From contig QUOL01000003.1 in assembly GCA_009761415.1 (NCBI GenBank), positions 186,001-250,000 on the forward strand: a stretch of DNA of 64,000 nt, in the 5' to 3' direction. Position 1 is the stretch's first letter. The number at the start of each line of letters is the position of its first letter. Positions 33,741 to 45,099 of the stretch are shown here, piece by piece. This DNA is from Sarcomyxa edulis. Lineage: Eukaryota > Basidiomycota > Agaricomycetes > Agaricales > Mycenaceae. The notes below the pieces were generated by a model, which saw only the letters and a list, made by a program, of their open reading frames with translations, ran no database searches and was not told the DNA's origin. Made by a program: the position numbers and the translations under genes.

Positions 33741-36616
33741 ATGGTCAAGATCACTGGATTTGAGACGCACGGTATGTCCTCCCCTTCCTGTCCCCGTAAT
33801 CCACTCACGTGTCCTTACATCCTGGCAGACGTCCGGTTCCCCACTTCGTTGACTGGGGATGGAACAGATGCTATGTAACCCACCTAGCCTAGGATATATA
33901 CGTATGTGATATTGTACTGATATACTTTGAATTTGTAGGAACACGGACTGCGATTACTCCTCTGCATACGTCACCTTCTTCACCGAAACAGACCTCGTCG
34001 GTCATGGTATGACTTTTACCATCGGACGCGGGAATGATATCGTACGTTCCCATTCCACAAGAAGAGTATCTTCATCTACATCTTCATTGGCGTATGTACT
34101 AGGTCTGCATGGCGATCAAAGAAGTCGCAAACCGATTCGTCGGAAAGGACACCGAGGAGCTCTTCGCTAACATGGGAAAGACCTGGGAGTACATGGTCGC
34201 TGATCCCCAGCTTCGATGGTGAGCCTCCCATCTCCACTCGCCCGTTCTCGAATCACGCACGCGGTTGGTTGAACCCACTGCCTGTTGATTTTGAATAGGA
34301 TCGGCCCAGAGAAAGGCGTAATCCACATCGCATCAGGAGCAGTCAACAACGCTCTATGGGATATGTACGCCCGGTCTCGAGGGAAGCCTCTATGGAAGCT
34401 TGTCGTTGATTTTACACCTGTGCGTTCTACCTACTCTCCATTCTAGCACTCTCTGGCACTCTCCATTCTCCGTACTACATACTACTCTTTGGCACTTCCC
34501 ATTCTCCATTCTACTTCTACATCCACATCCACGTATCCTCGTACTGATAACTATAACTCACACCCACGATACAGGAAGAACTAGTCGCCTCAGCAACATT
34601 CCGATACATCACAGACGCTATCACGCCCGCCGAAGCACTCGCTATGCTCAAAGAGAAAGAAGCGGGGAAGAAGGAGAGGGAGGATATCGTTAGGGAGATT
34701 GGGTATGTCCCCTCTTCCCTCATACTCCATCCCATCCTTTATCCCCCGTCCCCCATCCTTCCTCCTTCCCACCTACCCTACCCATTAATCTCCTTACTCA
34801 CTAACCCCACCCCATCTCTCCCCACACCCCTTCCACCCTTCTCCCCCCCCAACCCCCCCAGCTACCCAGCCTACGTCACCTCCGCCGGCTGGCTCGGCTA
34901 CACCGACGAAAAAGTCGCGCGCCTAACCAAAGAAGCCGTCGCCGCCGGATTCAACCACTTCAAGATGAAAGTGGGTGCTGATCTCGGGAATGATTTGAGG
35001 AGGGGGAGGATTATTAGGGGGATTATTGATGATCCGCAGTGGTTGCCAGGTGGGTCTGCGGCTAGTTGGTGTTGGTTTGAGATCTGAGGGTGGTTTACTG
35101 ACGGTACGGTTACTTTGGCGTTGGCACTTGCTAGAAGGCTCCAAACCCCGCGACCCAACCAGCCCCGCCCTAAAAGGCAAAAACGCAAGCGCCACAGGTG
35201 CGGTTCTCATGATCGACGCGAATCAGGTTTGGGATGTGAAGGAGGCGGTGGAGTATGTGAAGGGGTTGGCTGAGATTAGGCCTTGGTGGGTCTCCTCTTC
35301 AGTTCCTTCCTCGTGTTATCTCAGTTGATCTGGTTAAAACTAACTTCTCTTTCTAACTCGGATCTACCCATCCAACCCTAATAATCTAATCTAACCATGA
35401 ATATTCCCTCTAACTCGGATCTAACCACCGACATCGCCACCTCGCAGGTTCATAGAAGAACCAACAGCCCCAGACGACATCCTCGGGCACGCCACCATCC
35501 GATCCGCCCTCGAACCCTACGGAATCGGAGTGGCGACGGGCGAACATGCGCATAATAGGATGGTGTTTAAGCAGTTGTTGCAGGTGCGTGCGGGTTTCGT
35601 GGTGGTGTTTTGTGGTGGTGGTGTTATGGGGTTTGAGCTGATTCTTTCGTTTCTCACCTGCTTACCGTCCTCTCCTACCGTCCTTTCGTACCGTCCTCTC
35701 TTACCGTCCTTTCGTACCGTCCTGTCGTCCTTTCATACCGTCCTTTCCGACCGTCCTTTCCTTGACTATCGTTCCTTACTCGAAATGGCAGGCAAAAGCA
35801 GTAGACGTCGTCCAAATCGACTCGTGTAGGCTCGCGGGTGTCAGCGAGGTTTTGAGTGTGCTGTTGATGAGTGCCAAGTACGTTCTCTTCTGTGTTTTTG
35901 TTTTTGTTCCCCTCCCCGTCTTCTCGACGTCTTCGTCTTTGTTTCCACCATCTTCTCGACGTCTCGATCTCGTCTCCCCATCTCTTCGAATTTAAACGAA
36001 CCGCGGGTACTGACGACCTACGTTGCGTTACAGGTTCGGAGTCCCCGTCTGCCCACACGCAGGAGGCGTCGGTCTATGTGAATACGTTATTCATCTCAGG
36101 TATTGATCTCATCCCCTTCCCTTTCCCTTGTTACAATCTTCTGACTCTTCTCTTTCTCACTTCTCACCCACTCCCCACCCCTTCCTTCCCTCTTCCCCTC
36201 CCCCCACCCACTCCCCACCCATTCCCTCACCCTTCCCCTCCCTTTTTCCACCACCCACGCCACCCACCCTTCTCGCTCGCCCGCTCGCTCGCCCACAGCC
36301 TAATAGACTACATATCCATCTCCGGCTCAATGGACCGCAACGTCCTCGAATTCGTCGACCATCTCCACGAACACTTCGTCACTCCGTGTTCGATCAATGC
36401 GCAGGGGAGGTATAATGTGCCGGTTGGTGAGGGGGAGGGGTATAGGTGGGTCTTTCTGATGATTCTGACTAGCTGCTTGAATATGTTGATTGGCTGACTG
36501 GTTGATTGGTGTGTAGTATCGAGATGCGCAAGAGCAGTATCGCGGAGTACGAGTGGCCTCATGGGTCGTATTGGGTTGCGTCGGCGAAGGGGAAACAGGC
36601 TACAGCCGCACATTGA
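33741..36616 (+). CDS. L-fuconate dehydratase, enolase superfamily (ENOSF1-like)
   Basis: Mandelate-racemase-subgroup enolase-superfamily enzyme that dehydrates L-fuconate or related sugar acids in a Mg2+-dependent step. The ATG at 33741 opens [18 protein letters not shown], followed by GTDAM and [13 protein letters not shown], a close match to animal ENOSF1. Further landmarks: [48 protein letters not shown], the KxK base in FKMKVGADL, the metal ligands [25 protein letters not shown] and ATGEHAHNR, and the [13 protein letters not shown] catalytic histidine. It ends [10 protein letters not shown] with TGA at 36614-36616. Odd points: several introns are long and pyrimidine-rich (34705-34860, 35584-35791, 36101-36300), and an extra Lys/Ser-rich loop ([20 protein letters not shown]) sits before the MIDANQ strand. 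About 13 introns. Confidence 0.93.
35665..35765 (+). repeat. ACCGTCCTTTCGT short tandem repeats in intron
   Basis: About seven variable units built on (T/G)ACCGTCCTTTC, inside a roughly 200-bp intron of the fuconate dehydratase gene. No coding effect is expected. Confidence 0.8.
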
Positions 36617-36973
36617 TTTGATCGGTATATCGAGGGACTTAACTTGGAAGGATTCGGAAGGGACCTAAGATTTTGATTTGTATTCAGTGTTCTCGTCGAC
36701 GGGGGTGTATTTGAATAACTATATATTGTCATCGGTTCAGGTGAAAGTTGGCTTCAAAGTGTCTTGTTTTCTCCTTGACAATGAACATTCCAGCCACAAC
36801 AGTTCTACGAAGATCGAGGAAACGAAGTACAAAGCCACGACTGCCGCGTTTATTCAATAGAGGAAAATAGAATACAGTTAAGTAAATGAAGTATATGTAG
36901 GTATCGCAATAATGTATATAAATGTATGTATAAGATAAGATAGTACGTCAGAGCATGAAGAGCATGAAGAGCT
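36617..36973. other. Convergent intergenic region
   Basis: 357 bp between the fuconate dehydratase 3' end and the coiled-coil gene 3' end. AT-rich with TATA/TGTA words near 36885-36950. Nothing else was seen. Confidence 0.4.
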
Positions 36974-38499
36974 CTAACTCGAAGTACCCGGGAGCGCCAG
37001 ACCACTTGAGTTTGAACTCGAGGAAGAATTTACAGTGATGGGCGACTGTGTGGCGTAGACAGAGAAAGTGGCTGTCGGCCCTAACTCGAAGTACCCGGGA
37101 GTGCCAGGCCACCTGAATCTGGAGGGGAATTTACAGGGAGAGTCAAGCCCAAGCCAACAGCGACGGGCGACTGTGTGGCTTTGTGTGGCAAAGAAAGTGG
37201 TGCATTTATGTCTATCAATTTCTGCGCGTTAGACTCGAGTGGAAGAGGAAAGAAGGAGAAGAAGCGAGAGAGAACACGGACACGTACGTTCGGGGGGTAA
37301 TAGTGTAGGAGGTGCTAGCGCTTTGTGATCAATCCCATTTCCATTTCCAGTGGCATTGGATGACGACGTGCTTTTCGGCTTCGGTGGGGGAGCATCCACA
37401 GGGGACTTTCGGTATTTGAACATTCTAGTAGGTTTGATGATTATGGTGTTTATCTTGGGTATGGGTGTGGGTATGATAGTAGCGGATGGTAGAGTCTCTT
37501 TTTCTTTGACAACGAGCGCGGTAGCGGGAGAATCAGAGTTCGAGGCCGCTTTGTCTAATCGAGGTTTTACCCGTCGAATGAAAGGTGACTTCGACCGCGG
37601 GTGTTTTGTGTCTGCGGTGATGGAGTGAGTTTATATATGGTAAAGGTGAGGGTATAGGTACCTGGGGATGTGGAAACGGCAACGGTAACTGGTCCATCTG
37701 AGCGGGGTGCTAGAGGTATGTCGGGGCTTGATTCAGATAGTTCGGGATCTACGTCTGGGGGTTATCAGTACAGTAGACGAATAAACTCTAGATATCTAAT
37801 CAACTCACCTGTTTGGACCACTAGTTTCGGTTTCTGTGACTTCAATACCTTGACCTCCGCCTGGAGTGCCTTGATCTGAGCCATAAGCCCCGCAACCTCG
37901 CTCTGCAATGCGTCCTTCAACCTGTCCCGCTCCGTTTCCAGACCCCGACACTTTTCCTCCATTTCTAGATAGGCAAGTTGACGACGCTTGAAATTAATTT
38001 TCAAGAGACCTAGGAATGATTTCGGGGAGACGGTATCATCTGGCACTGGCTCGCGGTCTATGTCTAGGAGCTCTAGGATGGTAGTCGTGCATTCGGTTTG
38101 AAACTGGACATCTCCCTCGACATTATCATACTCCAACCCAGCGCGGGAAAGCGCTTCTTTGAGGTTATCCAGGTTCTTCTTCCATTCCGTAGCAACCGTT
38201 CTCGCAGCTCGCGTCTCCTCTGCCACATAAGACGATGGCATTGCACTCGAGCTCGCGGCAGCCTGAGCCCGGGATTCGTTCAATTTGGCTTCCAGCCGTT
38301 GACATTTTGAGTTGGCCAGAGCGAGGGATTGAGCAGCTGCTTCGCGGAACTGCAGAAACCGAGCCTCGAGCTCGGAGATGGCGCATGAGACGGCTCTGGC
38401 TTTTTCTTCTTCGATTAGATGTACGAGACAGTCTGCACCTGTGTGGATGGCGCCTGAGATGAGTGGGGCTTTGCGTGCTGTCGCGGTGGCGGTAGCCAT
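36974..38499 (-). CDS. Coiled-coil protein of unknown function
   Basis: The start ATG at 38499 gives MATATATARKAPLISGAIH. Exon 1 is long and largely helical: VSCAISELEARFLQFREAAAQSLALANSKCQRLEAKLNE, WKKNLDNLKEALSRAGLEYDNVE and a C-terminal heptad region CRGLETERDRLKDALQSEVAGLMAQIKALQAEVKVLKSQ. Later exons add a disordered Ser/Pro/Lys-rich part (SESSPDIPLAPRSDG, HPRSKSPFIRRVKPRLDK, VDAPPPKPKSTSSS). The last exon, stopping at 36976-36974, lies in a divergent tandem duplication of roughly 105-120 bp. The frame is also open upstream of the chosen ATG to 38646, but that stretch has no homology cue. No domain recognised; probably a scaffolding or self-associating protein. Confidence 0.7.
36975..37200 (-). 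repeat. Diverged tandem duplication covering the coiled-coil gene 3' end
   Basis: Units 36975-37080 and 37081-37200 share CTAACTCGAAGTACCCGGGAG, a CCAG(G/A)CCAC block, AATTTACAG and GGGCGACTGTGTGGC. In the unit nearer the 5' end of the gene the TAG trinucleotide is read in another frame (TTA GGG). In the terminal unit it is the actual stop codon. Confidence 0.8.
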
Positions 38500-38785
38500 G
38501 GAGGAACAAGGTAGAGAGTTGAGTAAACTTTCGATAAAATATAAGTAGGCCGTTGAAATCGGAAAAGCCAACTTTGCAAGTACTTCGCCGGCTCGCGGCC
38601 CACGATCGCGAACTTGAAGTTGTCTTTTTCTTTTCTTTTCTTGCAACTACTCTGGCTGGAAAGCAACGTGTATATATTGGGGCGAAATAATTCAATGGGA
38701 CGGTTGTGATTGAGGTCCTAGAGAGTGTTACAGATAAACCAGTAGAAATGTGGTATATACAGTATATGAATGAGTTGGAGTTAGA

Positions 38786-38978
38786 TTAATGGCACGCCTT
38801 GCATTTCCCGCCTCCAGTGCCTGAGAGGACAGCGTCGACGTCCATATGACTGCTCAGGACAAAATGTCCGATTGCTGCGCCGATGACAACGGCGACGATG
38901 AGATATGCCTACATTCATCGGTCTGAGTTAAGAAACATGTCCTAGAGACAGATATTGGCAACGTACGTTGAAGGACAT
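38786..38978 (-). CDS. 44-residue single-pass membrane micro-protein ending in CKACH
   Basis: Two-exon small gene: exon 38978-38967 encodes MSFN, intron 38966-38909 is canonical (GTACGT...TGTAG), and exon 38908-38786 encodes the rest with TAA at 38788-38786. The product is an N-terminal helix AYLIVAVVIGAAIGHFVLS, a short polar linker HMDVDAVLSG and the C-terminus TGGGKCKACH. The last five residues form a CxxCH motif. The order MSFN-hydrophobic helix suggests a tail exposed on one side of a membrane, for example the mitochondrial inner membrane or ER. Too small for homology calls by eye. A clean intron and a sensible membrane protein argue that it is real. Expression is unverified. Confidence 0.55.
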
Positions 38979-39203
38979 GAAGTACTAGTGTCAGGAGACT
39001 TCACGGTTTGGGCGATCTCTGCATTCAGCCACAACATAATCTTCAGAGCTATAACACTCACCTCTATTGACTAACTTTGAAGACGACCATTAGGACATTC
39101 TATAAAATAAAAACAAGGATCCCGAATGATTGCAAGTATTGTCTGCTGAGGGAGTATGAGATGTTTGTCGGAAGGAAACGATGATAGGACGTACAATGAG
39201 ACA

Positions 39204-40926
39204 TCATATGTTTTGAACAACAAGGCTACCTCTCTCCCTCAGCTTCGGTAACTGATTTCCCCAGGTATCCAACAAGTGTGCAGGTATAGGACCATATTGC
39301 ATGGTTGTTTTCTGCAATGGTTTGAAATAAAACGCGACCTTTGACAAGGTCGGGAAGTTCCCCCCGATCAAGATATGCTCGATTTCGCCCAAATCCATGA
39401 CAGACATGAGCTTTGAAAAACGACCCTCTTTTGGGGTGTAAATCTCGATGATGATCGATTCTAAATGCATGAAGATACAGGATGGAGATAAGAATGCCTT
39501 CATCTTGAATGACATGGTGTTGTTCATGAGGGACGGTAAACATAATCGGAGTGTGCGTAAATTGGGGGTTCGGTTGATGTTGAGGATTGGGACCCCCATC
39601 AGATTCCGCGAAAATGGAGGGTCTTCAAGAGAGGGATCGGCGAATTAACATCATGCTGACTCTAGACCAAAAACCAAGTAGAGATATTTCACTTACTGAC
39701 TATGAGGTGTTCAATAGAATCCCCGACTTGATCCAACAACCTGTATACACAAGGCGTTTGACATATGCTATACAGATGCAGAACACGAAGACTCGAATCG
39801 ACGGTGATGTTAGACGATGGATGTAAGAGCCATTCAATTATTCGATCTGTTGTCGTTAAATCACTGTGCACGCATAATTCCTCCAGTCGTGCGCGTTCGG
39901 AAGAAGGAGCCTCCAGCAATTCATCCGGGAGCACTAGATGATCGATAGAATTCAAAGCCATCTTTAGGCAGTTCAGTTGTGGGCATACGTCGGAAAGTAG
40001 GGTAAATCCTGAGAAATTCGGGAACCTGTTTCTACTCAAAGAGAGAGATCTGAGAGATGGCAAGCGCAGAAGGTTCCGGATTGCGTTACGCAAGTCGGGC
40101 GTATGGTTCTCCCATTAGTAGTAGTCAGAGTAGAGGATTATGGGAGGATTACACGAGGATTCACAGCAGGATTAAGGCATGATTAAGGACCGAAATCAAG
40201 GCCATAATCGCCCATAATCAGAATCCTCGAGAATCCTCGAAGCGCCTCCGGAGGCGCTTCGAGGATTATCAGCTGCGATTATGGTCGGATTATGGCCGCG
40301 ATTACGGCGATGAGACTTGATCTGCTTATTTCGCTGTTTTCAGTGACCCTCAATAATCCTCCGATAATCCTGCAGAATCCTAGGAATATTTTTGCGCGGT
40401 CAGAGTAAATCTGGATTCTGGCAGGATTATCCTCCAGAATCGTACAATAATCGGGTCCATAATCCTTGCGTAATCCTTCCAAAATCCTCTACTCTGACTA
40501 CTAATATTGCACGATACTCTGGAGAACAAGAATTTCGACGCGGTCGAACATGGCAAGAATGAGGGGAATTGTTTCTTCGTCTCTTAACCACATATGACCC
40601 ACTGTCCCAGGAAATCTCTGAGCATCGACGATTGTGAGCTCCCGAACGTACTGGGTAATACTTGGGGAGGCCAGTAGCACTGAGTAAAGGCGCTGGCACC
40701 GGCCGCGCATTTGTGCGCGTCTGAGCTGAAAATCATCTGCTTCTCTATCTGTATATGTTCCGTAGAAACCCGGTGTGGGAGCGAGGGTGATGCTATGGAA
40801 AAGATGGATGCGAGTCGAAGATAGAAAAGGTCGGGATACGAGGGAACATGATTTCAGAGAGGTGGGATCGTCGTGTAGGTAGTCGACAGTATAGTCGATG
40901 AGCTCCTGAGGAAAGATGCTGCTCAT
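39204..40926 (-). CDS. F-box/LRR-type protein interrupted by a MITE-like insertion
   Basis: The start ATG at 40926 gives MSSIFPQELIDYTVDYLHDDPTSLKSCSLVSRPFLSSTRIHLFHSITL, an F-box for SKP1 binding in an SCF ubiquitin ligase. The frame continues through YVRELTIVDAQRF and LAMFDRVEILVLQSIVQY and meets a stop at 40503-40501 formed by the junction with the inserted element 40121-40501. Beyond the element the LRR-like part resumes in the same register: DLRNAIRNLLRLPSLRSLSLSRNRFPNF, CPQLNCLKMALNSIDHLVLPDELL and, after a canonical intron 39696-39623, NRTPNLRTLRLCLPSLMNN, ending at 39204. Removing the element plus one TA leaves the halves in frame but with one TAA at the seam, so the gene is either inactivated or spliced around the insertion. 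Confidence 0.65.
40121..40501. mobile_element. MITE-like 381-bp palindromic element (TA target duplication)
   Basis: The outer ends are GTAGTCAGAGTAGAGGATT and its exact inverse AATCCTCTACTCTGACTAC, flanked by TA on both sides (40119-40120, 40502-40503), as for Tc1/mariner-type insertions. Similarity continues inward imperfectly: GGATTA words dominate the left half and TAATCC words the right half, so the whole element can fold into a long hairpin. A perfect 36-bp palindrome sits off-centre at 40232-40267. No open frame; non-autonomous. Superfamily assignment rests on the TA flanks only. Confidence 0.8.
40232..40267. repeat. 36-bp perfect palindrome inside the MITE-like element
   Basis: Arms AATCCTCGAAGCGCCTCC and GGAGGCGCTTCGAGGATT are exact reverse complements with no spacer, a very GC-rich hairpin core in an AT-rich element. 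Confidence 0.92.
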
Positions 40927-41152
40927 GGGAGGATTGATAACCTGCTGGAAATCTGGTCAGTTTTATCAGTAGTAGTCGTGAGTTGGTCGTGAGTCGTGGT
41001 ACTGCTCGTATCGTGCGCGCATAGTGGCGCCCACGGAGTTTGAATACTATGGCACTGGTGGCGAAACATCCGGTTTCCGCTTCGAAAAATATCTCCTCCC
41101 TCAGATATATCTCGCACATTATGGATTCTTCTGAAAACACAGGAATCAGATT

Positions 41153-41455
41153 ATGGCATGTACATCTCATCTGGTGTGCTCACGCAGAAACAATTGGAGA
41201 TGGAGGCCCTCGACCACTGCAAAACCACTGCGTCAAATCTGTTACGAGTCTACTCTCGAACAACAACGCACTCTTGGACGTCTTTTTGAGTCTCTTGCAT
41301 CTCCAGGCGCTCTGTTGGACCCCCTACTTCCGAATCTGCGAGTCATTTGGTTCCTCAGCGCATTCTGTCCAGACTCCACACTGCAATCTTTAGAACTCGA
41401 ACTCGCTCTCCATGGTCGACATTCCGCCTGGACAATGAACGTCACAAATGGGTGA
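41153..41455 (+). pseudogene. Possible F-box/LRR gene fragment
   Basis: A 100-residue frame containing TAKPLRQICYESTLEQQRTLGRLFESLASPGALLDPLLPNLRVIWFLSAF and TLQSLELELALHG. Spacing of Leu and the DPLLPNLR phrase resembles the LRR part of basidiomycete F-box proteins. No F-box or further exons could be attached convincingly. A second possible piece is near 41788-42050 (LEEMTLAFLRPLSRYCRMADFWQGLTEAV). Probably a decayed gene; it could also be a gene with introns that was not resolved. Confidence 0.35.
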
Positions 41456-42050
41456 ATATGTGAATTGATTTGCATGATCTCCGACGACAACGGAGGGGCG
41501 GGTCCACCTCAAGAAACATAGAACACATTAGGTATGTTTTTCGCGGATTCACATTGCACATTCAAGTATAGTCGACTTATGCTGCAATAGCGATCCAGCC
41601 GTTTCCACGCATGTTCGATTCCTCTTTATATCACCCTTAGCTGTCCCAGACCTTCTCAGCCACGGGTTTTTTTTTCGTGCCGGGGCTCACGCGCACAGTA
41701 GATCTGTCAGTCCGGTAGTGAGTTCTATAAAACGGCTGCTTTACCGTCTACACTTCGAATGGTTCCCCGTCGGAGTGGGCTTGTCATATGTGCGGAATAC
41801 AAGATCAACTGGAAGAGATGACATTGGCATTCTTACGACCTCTCTCTCGTTACTGCAGGATGGCCGACTTTTGGCAAGGACTTACGGAGGCTGTATCGTC
41901 CATCCATCCTCAGAGCATCGTACTGGGAAAGCTGCGCGAGTCGAAGATAGGCTGTGCAGGTCCTCAAACATCACGCGTCTACTCGACGATTCGTTATTTA
42001 CACCAACAGTCTCTGCTCGCTACGTTCCCTCTGGCAGGTGGTACTAAATT

Positions 42051-42692
42051 CATTCGAGAAACCCCCAATGGCTGTATCCCCTTTCTTCCCTTCCAATCAC
42101 ACCCTTCCCTTCATCTACAGGCTCTCTTGGTTTTGATTCTCAGCTCCGTCTACACCTGCGCGTTCCATCAACACACATCGAGGAACCTTACCTTCCTTTG
42201 CATCCTCATGTATACTATATCAGACAGGAACCTACAAGAGCAACGTTGTCGCGGAATTTTTCCCCTTATCCTGTACGTCGTGCTCCAGCTGAGGCATTGA
42301 CATACAACTAGTAAAGTACGAAGATGGGCATGCTGTGTCGGACTCGGACCGGTCGAAATTTGGCTTTGTTTCCAACCAAAGCCTTCAGCTTCAGCTTACG
42401 TCCGTCAAACGTCCGTGCCCTCTCCACTCCTTCAGACTATTCCGACACTGCTGAATGCCCAGATGGTAGATCCACCAAGCAGCGATCCAGAAAAGAACAT
42501 TTGCGTCCGAGGCCAGCAATTTCGAATGAAGTCTTTGACCCCTGACGTCGACGCTATATTAGGGGTGATTTAGGAGATTGCCCCTGATTCAAATTTCCGA
42601 GACATACGCAGTGGTATTTCTCTATATATATGAACTCGCTATGTGGCAGTATACTTCATCTGCAACCATTTGAAGAAACACTGGACATCACG
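42051..42692. other. Intergenic region upstream of family gene B
   Basis: About 640 bp without a recognised gene. A word TGAATGCCCAGATGG at about 42452 reappears at about 43647 on the other side of family gene B, hinting at local duplication. Confidence 0.35.
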
Positions 42693-43347
42693 ATGCTCAC
42701 TATAACAACTACCTTCTCGTCTGCTTCCCCTGTCGAGAAAATCGTGTCTCCGTCCGACTGCTATCTCCATGATGCAGTGAGAATGCTACAACATATACAG
42801 TTAACAGTCGAGACTCTCAATAAACGCGATGTGAGTCCGAATTCAGGTCTCAGATATGCACTCAGACTCAATGATACCTCTGCTTAGTCCAATCGCCGGA
42901 GGTTCGATCAAGTCGTCACAGATTTCGCTGCATTCCTGTACACTTTTTGTGAAGACAAATATGCAGACCTGGCTGGCAGACATCTCTCCTACGCTCTAAC
43001 TCAGCTTTGGATTCAATATCGAGAACGAATTATACGGTACGATCATGTTTGTGAAGCCTTTCTCGTCTGACGCTCACACTACACTTTTCCCAGATTATTG
43101 GTTGAATTGGATGGTGTTGCGAAACGACAGGTTCGCGCTGGTATCTTCCAGAGGAGATTAGGCTCTTCCAGCAAAGTTTCCGCTGACGTAGCAAGGATTT
43201 CCAAATTACTTGGAGACCTCTCCATGTCGTCTATGGTGCGTACACAGTCATCTCGTATCCAGTATAGCTCTAAATATGGGTTTTCAGGCGTCACTCAGTA
43301 CTTTGGTCATGAAAGCTCATATGTCTGGCTGTGTTGACGCGTTTTAA
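42693..43347 (+). CDS. Small helical protein, family member B (four-exon family)
   Basis: A 162-residue paralogue of the gene at 31897. Exons: 42693-42830, 42888-43036, 43094-43235, 43288-43347; exon 2 is 149 nt and exon 4 is 60 nt, as in member A. Shared blocks: SPSDCYLHDAVRMLQHIQ, FAAFLYTFCEDKYADLAGRHLSYALTQLWIQYRERIIRLL, FQRRLGSSSK..ADVARISKLLGDLSMSSM and ASLSTLVMKAHMSGCVDAF. Alternating hydrophobic residues suggest four to five amphipathic helices. All introns are canonical and all predicted exons are open, so the gene looks functional. It may be a stand-alone four-helix-bundle domain of the type found in fungal cell-death proteins (inference). No secretion or membrane signal. Confidence 0.75.
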
Positions 43348-45099
43348 ACGAACACATATCTATGCCTGATTTCCGCGTTTCCTTTCTTTTCGAGGGCGTC
43401 GACTCCCACTCGATGCCTCTTGTACATGCCTCTTGTTTTTTGTAGCTTTCTGTCCGCACTTCATTCCGATATTTTACTTCGATCTCACTGATGCTACTCT
43501 TTATACCCACATCTATTTCCCTTTTACAAATCTTACATCATTTACGAAGTTACGACTGCACACTTCACGAATATATATCATCTTCTAATCTATAGATCCG
43601 CCTCGAGTGCATAAGCGGTGCTATGCTCAATCTCAGCCGTGAACCTGAATGCCCAGATGGCTCGAGGAGATTCCTGTCCACTTACAAACACCTCTGTGTC
43701 ATGTCGTTTGATACATCCTTGTTCCTCAAGATCTTTGCGGTGATACACAGTAGTAAGTACATGTTCTATTGTCGAAGAAGACGAATTGTAGATGGTGAGA
43801 AATCTGGAGGGTGAGAGGAAATGTGGATATCTAGTTGCGACGGTGGTATCTTCCGCTTTGAGCTGTTGGAATTGGAGGTAGATGAGCGCGACATGGCCCG
43901 CCCTTAGCTATCAACTGACGTCCCATATTTTGAGGGCTGTGGGTTGAGAGGTGTCAGGGCCAAATTCGCAGGAACGGCAAACCGCGGGAGCCTACATCTG
44001 AGCGTGAGGACAAGCTAGCCCCAGACCACACGCGTGGTTGGGTGAAGTACGGCACCGCGAGTTTGCGCAGAGGACCTAGAATTCAGGGCTCTCAAGATCA
44101 AAGACGACAGCAGTATGAGGTAGGGTGACGGGTCACTCACGAGGGGGCCGTTGCGTTGATTCTCGAGGAGACACCCACAAGTGTAGTAGTCTGAATACAG
44201 TTGTAGGCGACACATTGATTGAAGGGTGATAGACTGCCTGTGTGCAGTAAGTTTTTAAGGCGAACACATATAATAAAGCGATCAGCTTCCTCGATGGAGA
44301 AGCCAGTTTCGCGAAGGCGGATTTATAAAAGTGAGGCGTTAGGAAGGGGGAAAAAAAGGACATGGTGCTGTTCAGGACGGCCACTAAATGAAAGGGAACA
44401 ACAAGATGAAGAGAAATGTTTCGGATTTGCACTCCGGATGTCTATAAGTAACTGAAGGGCAATCAAATAATGATTGACAACTCGAACCTATCACGTTCAT
44501 CGACATCAGTAGATGGCATCTCCTCACCATGTGCAAAAGCAGGTCGGAAATAGCGGCGTCGACGTCGTTTTCCGTGTCGAGAAAGGCGAAAGGCATGATC
44601 AGGTGGAATCCTATCAAATAATATGACACACTTGAGCAAGATGTCGAACGGGAGTTCGAGATGGCCGCGAGTAAAAGGCTCGGATCTTTCGTCTCGGAAA
44701 CATTACGGGAAGTATTTGCAACCTGTCCCTCCGTTCCGTACGTGCATGTTTTCTGACGGGGGGTGTCCCTCTAAGGACTTTGTGGGCGATTCGGAAGTCG
44801 GCGCGAATTGAATGGTACCCCCAAGAGAACACTCTATACAGTCTAGGTGTATCGTTTTGGTGTGATCCCGTCCGTTCAACGACCTTGCTGGACGGTCATA
44901 TCGTAGGAATAGCTCATACAAATTTTCAATCGCTTGCAATCGCTTGGCATTCACATCGCACTTGTGAGATGGTGTGAGGTTTCTGCGAGTGGCATGTCCT
45001 GGAGGCGGTGCAATTGTGATCAACACGATCTAACAACGACAAGATCATCGCTGATGTCCTGGTATCGGTATATTCCAAGCCATATAGAGTCTGAGAGAG
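43348..45099. other. Gene-poor region with unresolved minus-strand open frames
   Basis: About 1.75 kb. Minus-strand frames near 44703-45026 (with AIENLYELFLRYDRPAR) and 44580-44700 (LELPFDILLKCVILFDRIPPDHAF) have some coding look but no exon chain could be supported. Nothing was recognised on the plus strand. Confidence 0.3.

Noticed and set aside
35871..36497. 208-codon plus-strand frame
   Set aside because: It is fuconate dehydratase exon sequence plus retained pyrimidine-rich introns; the conserved protein is recovered only after splicing.
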